DNA of 64,000 nt from Roseomonas sp. (GTDB taxonomy: Bacteria; Pseudomonadota; Alphaproteobacteria; Acetobacterales; Acetobacteraceae). Location: contig JADCFX010000014.1 of assembly GCA_020249285.1 (NCBI GenBank), positions 1-64,000 of the forward strand. Reading direction: 5' to 3'. Below the pieces are notes generated by a model. It was not told the origin of the DNA, did not search any database, and worked only from the letters and a program-made list of their open reading frames with translations. Position numbers and translations under genes: made by a program. Within the stretch, counting starts at the first letter, position 1. Every line of letters begins with the position of its first letter. This document shows, in pieces, positions 1 through 8,700 of this stretch.

Positions 1-612
1 CAGCGTGGCGCAGGCTTCCGGTTCCACCACCACCAGCCCGGCACGGCCCGCATACCAGGCGCCAATGCCGCCAAACAGGCCGCCACCGCCGGCGGCTATC
101 AGCACATGCGTCAGTTCCGGCGCATCCTGTTCCATTTCCAGCCCAATCGTGCCCTGGCCGGCCAGAACCTCATGCTGGTCATAGGCATGGACAAGCATGG
201 CGCCGGTCTCGGCGGCGCGCGCTTCTGAGGCGATGCGCGCTTCCTCATAACTTGCCCCGCCAACCACAAGCCGCGCGCCGAAACCTTCAATCCGCGCGCG
301 CTTTACCGCAGGTGTGGGCGCGGGGACGAAGATTTCCGCCGGCACGCCAAGGCTTTGCGCCGCATAGGCCACCGCAGCGCCGTGATTGCCGCCGGATGCC
401 GCCACCACGCCCGCCGCCGGCACTGCGCCCGATAGCAGCCGATTAAAGGCCCCGCGCGGCTTGAAGGACCCCGTCACTTGCAGGAATTCCAGCTTGAATG
501 TGACCGGGTGTTCGGTGCCCAATTCCCGAGGCGCCAGGCGCAGCACCGGGGTGCGGCGGATATGGGGGGCAATGCGCGCCATGGCGGCGCTGATGTCGCT
601 GCGTTCAATCAT
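1..612 (-). CDS. Threonine/serine dehydratase-like PLP enzyme (partial, 3' end off window)
   Basis: The reverse strand reads MIERSDISAAMARIAPHIRRTP from an ATG at 612 and stays open to base 1, giving 204 codons without a stop. The track misses it because the gene runs off the edge. TGSFKPRGA carries the lysine that binds pyridoxal phosphate, SGGNHGAAVAY is the typical substrate-loop region, and AAGGGGLFGG is the glycine loop holding the cofactor phosphate. This is the fold-type II arrangement of biosynthetic or catabolic threonine and serine dehydratases, which make 2-oxo acids and ammonia. Serine racemase or another relative in the fold cannot be excluded because the C-terminus, and any ACT domain, is missing. 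It is divergent from hprK across a 112-base gap. Confidence 0.85.
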   Translation of the reverse strand, partial: MIERSDISAAMARIAPHIRRTPVLRLAPRELGTEHPVTFKLEFLQVTGSFKPRGAFNRLLSGAVPAAGVVAASGGNHGAAVAYAAQSLGVPAEIFVPAPTPAVKRARIEGFGARLVVGGASYEEARIASEARAAETGAMLVHAYDQHEVLAGQGTIGLEMEQDAPELTHVLIAAGGGGLFGGIGAWYAGRAGLVVVEPEACATL

Positions 613-724
613 CCGGGCAGGCTGCCTTGCCCGCGCCGCCCCGGCAAGCGCTTCCCGCGCCTTGGCGTTTCTGGCATGAAAGCCCTTGCCACAGAAGGGG
701 CCGGCGTGATGGCGCTGGCGGGCC

Positions 725-1162
725 ATGCTCATCCACGCAAGCGCCGCGGCGCTCGGTTCAGAAGCGGTTTTGCTGCGCGGCCCAACGGGGGCAGGCAAAT
801 CCGATCTTGTGCTGCGGCTGATGATGCGGGGCTGGCAATTGGTGGCGGATGATCAGGTGATGATTGAAGGCGCGCAGCTTTCCGCGCCGCCCGCGCTCCG
901 CGGCATGTTGGAAATTCGCGGCCTTGGCATTTTTGAAGCCCTGCCCGTGGCCCCCTGCGCGCGGCTTTGCCTGGTGGTGGATTTGGTGCCACGCGCCGAT
1001 GTGCCGCGCCTGCCGGAACCCGCTTTCTGGCACGGCCCGGGCGGCAGCGTGCCGCGCGTGGCGCTTCATGCTTTTGAAGATTCCGTCTGCGAAAAAATCG
1101 CCTATGCCCTGGCCGCCGCTTCCGGCAGGCTGCGCCAAAAATCAGGAGCCTTCGCGGCATGA
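725..1162 (+). CDS. hprK: HPr kinase/phosphorylase, short alphaproteobacterial form
   Basis: This 145-residue protein is the catalytic C-terminal domain only, as is usual in alphaproteobacteria; the N-terminal domain of Firmicutes HprK is absent. GPTGAGKS at residues 19-26 is the P-loop, LVADDQV follows the expected strand, and LEIRGLGI is the HprK signature. The enzyme phosphorylates and dephosphorylates the regulatory serine of HPr. It opens a five-gene operon: its stop overlaps the rapZ start as ATGA, and HPr, with the expected target serine, is encoded three genes on. Identification is firm. Confidence 0.95.
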   Translation: MLIHASAAALGSEAVLLRGPTGAGKSDLVLRLMMRGWQLVADDQVMIEGAQLSAPPALRGMLEIRGLGIFEALPVAPCARLCLVVDLVPRADVPRLPEPAFWHGPGGSVPRVALHAFEDSVCEKIAYALAAASGRLRQKSGAFAA

Positions 1163-2094
1163 CCACCCCGGCGCGCGAAATCATTCTGGTCACCGGGCTG
1201 TCTGGCGCAGGCAAGGCTTCCATCCTGCGCGTGCTGGAGGATTTGGGGTTCGAGACGGTGGACAACCCGCCCATTTCCATCCTTGAATCGCTGGTGGGTG
1301 ATGGGGTTTTGCCCCTTGCGGCCGGCATTGATGCGCGCACGCGGGATTTCGATGCGGCGGCGGTATTGCGTGTGCTGGATCGGCTGCGACTGCGCCCGGA
1401 TATCAATGTCTCATTGATTTTCGCCACCGCCGATGATGAGGCGTTGCTCCGCCGCTATACCGAATCGCGCCGCCGCCATCCTCTCGCGCCAGGTGGCCCC
1501 ATGGGCTCACGCGTGCTGGATGGCATCGCGCGGGAAAAGGCGCTGCTGGAAGCGCTGCGGGATACTGCGGACCTGACGATTGATACATCAGACCTGCCGC
1601 TTGCCGATTTGCGGCGCATGATTGAAGGGCGCTTTGCCCCAGATGCGGCGGCGGGCTTGGCGGTTTCCGTGCTTTCCTTCGCCTATCCCAAGGGCCTCCC
1701 GCGCGAGGCTGATCTGGTTTTCGACGTAAGATTCTTGCGCAATCCGCATTACGACCCGGTGCTGCGCCCCATGACCGGCCAGGCCGCGCCGGTCGCGGCC
1801 TTCATTGAAGCCGACCCCGATTTTTCGGCCTTTTGGCAGAGGTTACGGGATTTTCTTGAGCTTTTGCTGCCGCGTTACGCCGCTGAGGGGAAGAAATATT
1901 TCACCATTGCGGTGGGCTGCACCGGGGGCAAGCATCGGTCAGTCCTTGTCGCGGAACGCGTGGCGGGGCATCTTCGCGCAGCCGGGTGGCGGGTTGATCT
2001 TGCCCATCGGGAATTGAAAATCGCCGGCGGACAGGTTAGCCCCGCTGGCTCTATTGCCGCTTCGGGCCAGGAGGCCCTTTCGCAAGCACCATGA
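1159..2094 (+). CDS. rapZ: RapZ-family nucleotide-binding protein (RNase adapter)
   Basis: The 311-residue length, the GLSGAGKA loop at residues 13-20, the VDNPP motif and the C-terminal GCTGGKHRSV signature identify the RapZ (YvcJ) family. In Escherichia coli RapZ controls glucosamine-6-phosphate synthase through small RNAs and RNase E; in alphaproteobacteria it sits in the PTS operon and its role is less clear. The residue after the P-loop lysine is alanine (codon GCT) instead of serine or threonine, which is unusual for a Walker A motif; a serine follows one place later. Both ends overlap neighbours by ATGA, so translation is probably coupled. Confidence 0.93.
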   Translation: MTTPAREIILVTGLSGAGKASILRVLEDLGFETVDNPPISILESLVGDGVLPLAAGIDARTRDFDAAAVLRVLDRLRLRPDINVSLIFATADDEALLRRYTESRRRHPLAPGGPMGSRVLDGIAREKALLEALRDTADLTIDTSDLPLADLRRMIEGRFAPDAAAGLAVSVLSFAYPKGLPREADLVFDVRFLRNPHYDPVLRPMTGQAAPVAAFIEADPDFSAFWQRLRDFLELLLPRYAAEGKKYFTIAVGCTGGKHRSVLVAERVAGHLRAAGWRVDLAHRELKIAGGQVSPAGSIAASGQEALSQAP

Positions 2095-2516
2095 TTGGTC
2101 TCGTTCTGGTTTCGCATGGCAGGTTGGCCGAAGAATTGCGGCTGGCGATGGAACATATTGTCGGGCCGCAGCAGGCGGTGGCGACAGTCTGCATCGGGCC
2201 CGATGATGATATGGAATTGCGTCGGCAGGATATCCGCAATTCCATCGCCAGCGTGGATCAGGGTGATGGTGTGGTGGTGCTGACGGATATGTATGGCGGC
2301 ACGCCTTCAAACTTGGCCATGCAGATGGTGGAAAAAGGCAAGGCGGTGGAAGTGCTGGCGGGGGTGAACCTGCCCTTGCTGGTGAAGCTTGCGAAGATTC
2401 GCGGCAGCGAACCGCTGCATGAAGCGCTGGATCACGCCAAGGCCGCGGGCCGGAAATATATTGCTCTCGCGCGGGATGTCGCGGGCGCCAAGCAAAATGG
2501 CAGCCCCAAGGAATGA
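2091..2516 (+). CDS. PTS system mannose-family EIIA component
   Basis: This is a 141-residue single-domain EIIA of the mannose family. The N-terminus LVLVSHGRLAEEL places the phosphorylated histidine at residue 9, and DMYGGTPSNLA is the second conserved loop. It would take phosphate from HPr. No EIIB or EIIC is encoded nearby, so it probably signals instead of transporting sugar, as proposed for ManX/PtsM-type proteins in alphaproteobacteria. The ATG overlaps the rapZ stop and the stop overlaps the ptsH start, giving a compact operon. Confidence 0.93.
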   Translation: MIGLVLVSHGRLAEELRLAMEHIVGPQQAVATVCIGPDDDMELRRQDIRNSIASVDQGDGVVVLTDMYGGTPSNLAMQMVEKGKAVEVLAGVNLPLLVKLAKIRGSEPLHEALDHAKAAGRKYIALARDVAGAKQNGSPKE

Positions 2517-2818
2517 GCGAAGCAGCCCCAGCCCCTTTTTCTGGCGGTATGGTATTGCGCCGCAATGTTGTTATTCCGAATAGCCGTGGCCTGCATGCCC
2601 GCGCGGCGGCAAAGCTGGTTGCCTTGGCGGAACGCTATTCGGCTTGCGTGAATGTATTGCGTGATGGGCAAAGCGTGCCCGCCGTTTCCATCATGGGGCT
2701 GATGATGCTGGGCGCCGGGCGCGGCGCCGAAATTGTGATCGAAGCCGAAGGCTGGGACGCCAAGGAAGCTTTGGACGCGGTGGCTGCCTTGGTGGAGGCA
2801 GGCTTCCATGAAGAGTGA
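2513..2818 (+). CDS. ptsH: Phosphocarrier protein HPr
   Basis: IPNSRGLHARAA puts the EI-phosphorylated histidine at residue 28, and VSIMGLMML puts the HprK target serine at residue 59. The 31-residue spacing equals that of His15/Ser46 in Bacillus HPr. The N-terminus is about 12 residues longer than usual; an internal ATG at 2549 (MVLRRNVV) would give the standard length, but the ATGA overlap with the EIIA gene favours 2513. It overlaps the start of ptsI by 11 bases. With hprK in the same operon, both phosphorylation routes onto HPr are encoded together. Confidence 0.95.
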   Translation: MSEAAPAPFSGGMVLRRNVVIPNSRGLHARAAAKLVALAERYSACVNVLRDGQSVPAVSIMGLMMLGAGRGAEIVIEAEGWDAKEALDAVAALVEAGFHEE

Positions 2819-4643
2819 AACGCCAGCCCGCCCGCGCAGCACCAAAACGCCCAAGCGCCGGGAAACCCTGCTGCGCGGCATTCCGGTTTCGCCCGGCATT
2901 GCGATTGGCCCTGCCTTCGACACAAGCGAAGCCCCGGCCGAGGCACCGCGCCGGCGCATCACGACGGAGGCGATTGAAGCCGAGCGCGTGCGCCTGGCCG
3001 ATGCGGTGGCTTTTTCGCGTAAGCAAGTCACCAAGCTGAAAACCCGCATCGCGATCTTGCCAGAAGAAGCGCAGGAAGAAATCGCGCCCTTGCTTGATGC
3101 GCATTTGCTCATGCTTGGCAATTCGCGGCTGATCCGCGGGGCGCGCAAACGGATCGAGACTGAATTGCTCGCCGCCGAAACCGCCATCACCGATGAGGCG
3201 GAAGCGATTGCCGAAGCCATTCTGGCCGCCAAGGATGATGACCGCGCGGGGCTTTCGCGCCGGGCGACGGAAGTGCGCGATATTGCGCGGCGCATCACGC
3301 GCAACCTGACGGCGACACCCTTTCGCAGCCTGAAGAATCTGCCCGAAGGCTGCATCCTAATCGCCGAGGAGCTCACGCCCTCAGACGCCGCGCTATTGGA
3401 CCCGGCGCGCATTGCCGGTGTGGCGACGGATGAGGGCGGCGCGGATGGCCATACTGCCATCATGCTGCGCGCGCTTGGCATTCCTTCCGTGCTTGGCGTG
3501 CCCGGGCTGACGGAATCGGTGCGGCGCGATGATGTGGTGGTGTTGGATGGTGCGGCGGGGAATATCGCCATTCATCCGGAAGCCGCGACGCTGACGGCTG
3601 CGAAGGAAAAACTGGCGGCTTATGCGCGGGAACGCGCGCGGCTTGGGCGGTTGCGCCGCCTGCCGGCCATCACCACCGATGGCGAGGAAGTAGAATTGCA
3701 GGCCAATCTGGAAATTCCACAGGAATTGCCGTTGATTGCGCAAGCCGGCGCGCAGGGCATTGGGCTGCTCCGCACCGAATTCCTGTTCATGAATCGCGAG
3801 GATTTGCCGGATGAGGAAGCGCAATGCGCGGCCTATCGCCAAATCCTGGAAGCCATGGGCCAAGACCCCGTGACCATTCGCGTGCTGGATTGGGGTGGGG
3901 AGAAGGATATCGCTGCCCTTGCCGAAGGAATCGCGCCGACCCATGCCGGCGCCAATCCGGCGCTTGGGCTGCGCGGCATCAGGCTATTGCTGCGCCGGCC
4001 GGAATTACTGGAAGTGCAATTCGCCGCAATTTTGCGCGTGGCGGCGGAAGTGCCGGATGGGCAGATCAGGCTATTGTTGCCAATGGTGACCATCCCGGAA
4101 GAAATGAAGCAGGCGCGCGATATTTTTGACCGCGTGGCGCGGCGACTCCGCCGGCGGGGCGACAAGCTGCCGGAAAACTTGCCTCTGCTCGGCGCCATGA
4201 TTGAAACGCCAGGTGCCGCGCTGGCCGCGGATGCGATTGCGCTGGAAGCGGATTTCTTTTCCATCGGCAGCAATGATCTGGCGATGTATACGCTGGCCGT
4301 TGATCGCGGCGATGCGGAAGTGGCGCATCTTTATGACCCGCTGCATCCTGCTGTGCTGCGCCTGATGCAATTCGCGACTGAAGCGGCGCTAAGGCTGCGC
4401 ATGCCGGTTTCGATTTGCGGTGAAATGGCGGGCAATCCTCAGCTTATTCCTTTATTGCTTGGGCTGGGGATCCGCAGCTTTTCCATGAATGCCTCGGCGA
4501 TTCCGCGCGTGAAGCAGGCGGTGCGCGGGCTGGATATTGGCGATTGCGCGCGCTTCGCCCGCCGCGTGATGGAACAAAGCGACCCGGCGCGCATCCGCGA
4601 ATTGGTGGCGGGGTTTGCGGCGGGGGCGGGGGAGAAAGCCTGA
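2808..4643 (+). CDS. ptsI: Phosphoenolpyruvate-protein phosphotransferase, enzyme I
   Basis: This is a 611-residue EI that moves phosphate from PEP to HPr. GGADGHTAIML carries the active-site histidine at residue 215; the C-terminal barrel shows GLLRTEFLFM, GAMIETPGAA, FFSIGSNDLAMYT and SICGEMAG. There is no N-terminal GAF domain, so it is not the nitrogen-type EI (PtsP). The first 25 residues are basic and form an extension of unknown role. An internal ATG at 2815 is out of frame. It is the last gene of the operon and ends six bases from the convergent azlD stop, with no terminator visible between them. Confidence 0.95.
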   Translation: MKSETPARPRSTKTPKRRETLLRGIPVSPGIAIGPAFDTSEAPAEAPRRRITTEAIEAERVRLADAVAFSRKQVTKLKTRIAILPEEAQEEIAPLLDAHLLMLGNSRLIRGARKRIETELLAAETAITDEAEAIAEAILAAKDDDRAGLSRRATEVRDIARRITRNLTATPFRSLKNLPEGCILIAEELTPSDAALLDPARIAGVATDEGGADGHTAIMLRALGIPSVLGVPGLTESVRRDDVVVLDGAAGNIAIHPEAATLTAAKEKLAAYARERARLGRLRRLPAITTDGEEVELQANLEIPQELPLIAQAGAQGIGLLRTEFLFMNREDLPDEEAQCAAYRQILEAMGQDPVTIRVLDWGGEKDIAALAEGIAPTHAGANPALGLRGIRLLLRRPELLEVQFAAILRVAAEVPDGQIRLLLPMVTIPEEMKQARDIFDRVARRLRRRGDKLPENLPLLGAMIETPGAALAADAIALEADFFSIGSNDLAMYTLAVDRGDAEVAHLYDPLHPAVLRLMQFATEAALRLRMPVSICGEMAGNPQLIPLLLGLGIRSFSMNASAIPRVKQAVRGLDIGDCARFARRVMEQSDPARIRELVAGFAAGAGEKA

Positions 4644-4649
4644 TGCGCG

Positions 4650-4976
4650 TTATGGCGTAAGCGCGGCACGCAGCGCCAGCATTGCCGCCAGCCCCACCAA
4701 TAACGCCGGAAGCAAATTGCGCCCGAAGGCAAGGCACACCGCAACACCAACCCCAAGCCCGCCAAGCCGCGCTGCCAGTGGCACATCCGCCAAGGCCCCG
4801 GATGGCGCGATGATGGCCAGCATGACAAAGGCCGAAAGCGTTGCCTGCGCAATCGCCGTCGCCCAGGCAATCACCGGATGATCCGCGCCGAGGCCCCCCG
4901 CCAGCCAAACGCCAGCGCTGCGCAGCAAAAGGCAGGCGATGGCGGTCAGGGCGAGCGCGATATCAGCGTTTTCCAC
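4650..4976 (-). CDS. azlD: AzlD-family branched-chain amino acid exporter, small subunit
   Basis: This small, strongly hydrophobic protein has three or four predicted membrane segments, directly downstream of an AzlC-type gene. AzlCD pairs export branched-chain amino acids and analogues. The open frame extends to an ATG at 5012, but residues before VENADIALAL look like a shadow of the azlC 3' end. I prefer the GTG at 4976, preceded by a GGGGGCG stretch and overlapping azlC by 14 bases. Pairing with azlC supports the call more than the sequence, which is poorly conserved in this family. Confidence 0.8.
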   Translation of the reverse strand: MENADIALALTAIACLLLRSAGVWLAGGLGADHPVIAWATAIAQATLSAFVMLAIIAPSGALADVPLAARLGGLGVGVAVCLAFGRNLLPALLVGLAAMLALRAALTP

Positions 4977-5676
4977 GCGCACGCCCCCAGAAAAACGCGA
5001 TGCTGCCACCAATCATCCCCGCCGCCAGAAGCCCCATTGAGGAGGGCAGGATGATCGTCAGCCCCGCCGCCGCGCTGCCGCAAATAATCGCGCGGCGTGG
5101 CGCAGGTTTGTCCAGATCAGCCGCCAACAGCAGCGCGTAATAGAGCGGATTGACGAATAACAGCGCCGCACGCGCGTGATCATCCAACATGCCCGCGACA
5201 TAAAACCCCGCAAGCGCCGCAAGCCCCGCCACCACCCAGCTTGTCAGCCCGAAGCCAAGAAACCAGGCAAGCCGCGCTTGTGCCGCAATTTCAGGAAAGG
5301 CGCGCATCGCCGCCGCCCATGGTGTGACCGCGATGAAGGGAATTGCCGGGATCAGGCGCTTGCGATCGGTCGTGCCGAATAAAGGTGTGATGGCAATCGC
5401 CATGGGCAAGAAGCGCGCATTCACCGCAATGGCGCCCATCACCGCGGGCGCAAGGCCGCCAGCAAAGCCCGTGCTGGCAGCCTGCACCAGCACAAGCTGG
5501 CCAGGCATGCCGTAAATCGCCCAGCAGGCAACCAGCGCCCAGCCAGGCGGCAACCCCGCTTCGCGCACCGCCGCCCCGAAGGCGAGGAAGGTCGCCGCCA
5601 TGGCAATACCCGCAGCACCCACCGCATCGCGCGCCCCAAACAGCGCCGCGCCGCGCGATGTGGTGACGGCGTTCAT
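4963..5676 (-). CDS. azlC: AzlC-family branched-chain amino acid exporter, large subunit
   Basis: This 237-residue membrane protein shows the AzlC pattern: the early segment AAGIAMAATFLAFGAAVREAG, then GMPGQLVLVQA, and a central block ending in NARFLPMAIAITP. It would form the large subunit of an amino-acid exporter with the overlapping azlD product. It lies 38 bases downstream of the large helicase gene on the same strand; no good ribosome-binding site is visible before the ATG at 5676, so the start is less certain than the identity. Confidence 0.88.
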   Translation of the reverse strand: MNAVTTSRGAALFGARDAVGAAGIAMAATFLAFGAAVREAGLPPGWALVACWAIYGMPGQLVLVQAASTGFAGGLAPAVMGAIAVNARFLPMAIAITPLFGTTDRKRLIPAIPFIAVTPWAAAMRAFPEIAAQARLAWFLGFGLTSWVVAGLAALAGFYVAGMLDDHARAALLFVNPLYYALLLAADLDKPAPRRAIICGSAAAGLTIILPSSMGLLAAGMIGGSIAFFWGRARGKR

Positions 5677-5714
5677 GTAAGCGCTGTGCTGAGCGATGAA
5701 CCAGCCTTCATGCG

Positions 5715-8700
5715 CTAAAGCTTCACCACCCCGGCGCCAATCAGCCCTGCCAACCGCGCTGCGATGGCGGTTTGCTGATTGGCATCCAGGCCAAGTGCGC
5801 GATGAATACCGGCGGCGAGTTCCGCTTCCGTGGTGGCGGGGCGCAGCGCCAAAAGCTTTTCGGCAGCAGCGGCGATTTCGCGTGGAGAAACCGCAGCGGC
5901 GCGGCGGAGATGCGCGTTGGCGTTGCGGCGATCTCGTGGAGCAATCACGCTGCCTTCGGCCAGCAGAAAACCCTGTTCTTCCTTCACACCATGCAATTGC
6001 CGGGCAAGCGCCAAAGCCTGGCGCAGCGCATCGCGAACGGGCGTGGGAAGCGCTTCCAGCCCCCAGAGCAAGCGCACGCGTTCGCCAAGGCTTTCAGTCG
6101 TAATCGGCGATTCTACGGCGATGATTTCCGCAAGAATACCAGCCAAAGTCGCGAAAGGCACATCGGCAATTGCGGTATCCTTCGGCACTTCCGGCGCGGC
6201 TTCGCGGTAAGGTTCGGCCAGGCCGGTTTCCGGCGCGGGTGCTGCTACCTCCGACGTGGTGGCGGGTGCGGCGCCAAGCAGGTCGGCGATGCGCGCAGCC
6301 TCGGCTTCTGGCCGCCCATACCAGGAAAGTGACCAGGCGCGCGTCAGCTTCCAGCCCATGGCTTGCAGCGCGCTGTCGCGGCCCCTTTCGCGATCACGCG
6401 CGCAACGTAGCGCCGCCCAATCCCCGGCATCCGCTTCAATGCCCAGCACGTAATTGCCCGCATCGCGCGCCGCGACATCCAGGAACAGGCCCGCCATGCC
6501 AACGCGCGGCACGGCTTCCTTGCCCGCGGCTTCAATCGCCTTGCCAATCGCGGCGGCCAAAGGTGCGGCTTGGGTTTTTGCAGCAGTGGCGCGCGGAGCC
6601 TCACCGGCTGCGGCGAAGGCGAGGAAGGTTTTGAGCGTCGCCACCCCGCGCCCCGAAGCGCGCGCGAGGTCAATGTCATCCGCCCCGATGGAAGAAAATA
6701 CAATGCAGCGCTTCTTGGCGCGCGTGATCAGTACATTCAGCCGGCGTTCACCGCCATCGGCAGAAAGGGGGCCGAAGCGCATCGCAAGCTTGCCATCGGC
6801 GCCGCGCCCATAACCCACCGAAATCATGATCGAATCGCGTTCATCACCTTGCACGTTTTCAAGGTTCTTCACGAAGAAGGGTTCATCCGAATGGGCGGCG
6901 AAAAACGCTTCCGTATCCGGGTTGTCGCGCCGCGCGGCCTCAACCGCGTTCAGAATGGCGTCACGCTGGCGGATGGAAAACGCCGCGACACCCAAAGTAT
7001 CGCCCGGCGTTTCGCGTGCATGGGCTATGACCGCTTCCGCCACTGCGCGGGCTTCTTCCGCATTGGTGCCGGTGCCGCCCGTATCAAACCGTCCTTCCAC
7101 ACGGCGCAGTGAAAGCCCAAGCGCGGAAGAGCGTGCGCGCGGTGATGGCAGAATGAAAAGCCGGTTGTCGTAAAATTCTGCGTTGGATGTGGCAATCAGG
7201 CTTTCATGCCGGCTGCGATAATGCCAACGCAGCATGGCCGATGGCAGGCCGCGCGCATTACAAAGGCCAAGAATGCTTTCCACATCACGCGCCGCGACAA
7301 CATCGGTGATATTCTCGGCAGTTTCTTCGCCTTCCTCACCCGTCATGCGCTGAAAGAAGCGCGTGGGCGGCATTTGCTTGTCATCGCCCACCACCACCAC
7401 TTGCCGGCAGCGCGCAATGGCACCCAGCGCATCCACGGGTTCCACCTGGCTCGCTTCATCAATGACCAGCAGGTCAAAGGAAAGCCCGGGCTTCAGCCCA
7501 TGCGGGGGGCTCAGGAATTGCGCAACCGAAAGCGGGCTCATCATGAAAATCGGCTTGGCCTTTTGCACCGCCTGGGATGCGCGCAGCAGCAATTCGCGCA
7601 CCGGCAAATGGCCGCGCTTCTTTTCCATCTCACCACGCAGAACCGTCATCCCCGGCGCGCCATCGCGCACTTCCTTGACGCGCAGCGCATGGGCGTAAGC
7701 GGCTTCCGCGCGCGTGAGTGTGATGCGCGCGCGGTCGGCTTCGCGGAAATCCTCAACCAGCCGATCCGCCGCCGCGCCATCAAAAGCCGCCAATTCCGGA
7801 TGCTGCGCCATGGCGGCGCGGAGCAAGGCTTCATGCAGCGCGAAGGAAAACACATCCTCCGCCGCTTCAGGCGCCACACGCCCATCAGTCAGGCGCTCCA
7901 GCAAGGGCTCCAGCCCGCTGGCCGCGGCTGCAGCGCGGCGCCAGCCCAGCCAGGTATCGAGCGCTTCCGGCGCCGCCGCCCAATCGCCCAAGCGCGTAGC
8001 AAGTGCGGAAAAGGCGGGTTCATCCGCGCCAAACGCGATGCGCGCATCAAGCCCTGTTGTTTGCTGCACTTCGTGAAAGGCATCGAGTGCAGCTTGCAGC
8101 GGCGCGGGTTCTGCCGGCTTGGCGCCATCTGCGAGCGCCATCAGCGCCACCGCGCCGTGGGTTTTGCGCCAGGTAAGCAAGGCCGAAAGTGGCGCGGTAT
8201 CACTCGCCTCCCCCTGCCAGAGCGTGCCGAAGGCCGCGCGGCCCAAAGCATCGCCTTGGCGCAGCGCCTCACGCGCGGCCTGGCCCGCCAGCGCGGCATC
8301 AAGCGCGGGCAAAGGGTTTTCCGCATCACGCGCAATCCGCGCCGCGAGCGCCTTTGCATCACGCCGCGCGCCTGACAGAAAACCGAAAACGCCGCCCGCT
8401 TCCGCAAGCGTCGCACGCGCTTCCGCAATGCCCGCCACATCCAAAGCGCCCGGCAAAAGCTGAGGATCCGCCTTGGCTTTTTGCAAAGCGCCCAGCGCCT
8501 GCACCAGGGCTTCTAGCGCTGCCAGATCGCCGGCCCAGGCTTCGTGCTTGAGCGTCGCCGCATCATGCGCCGGTGCTGCGAGCAAGGCCGGACGCAAGGC
8601 AAGCGCGCCCTCCGCTGCCTTCGGTCCGGCCTCCGCGCCAAGCGCTGCGCCGGCTGTGGCAAAGGCGCGAATCCAACCCGGCAGCCGCCCAAGCAGCCGA

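Noticed and set aside
2432-3571. 379-residue ORF on the minus strand
   Set aside because: It lies antisense to ptsH and ptsI; serine- and arginine-rich low-complexity translation.
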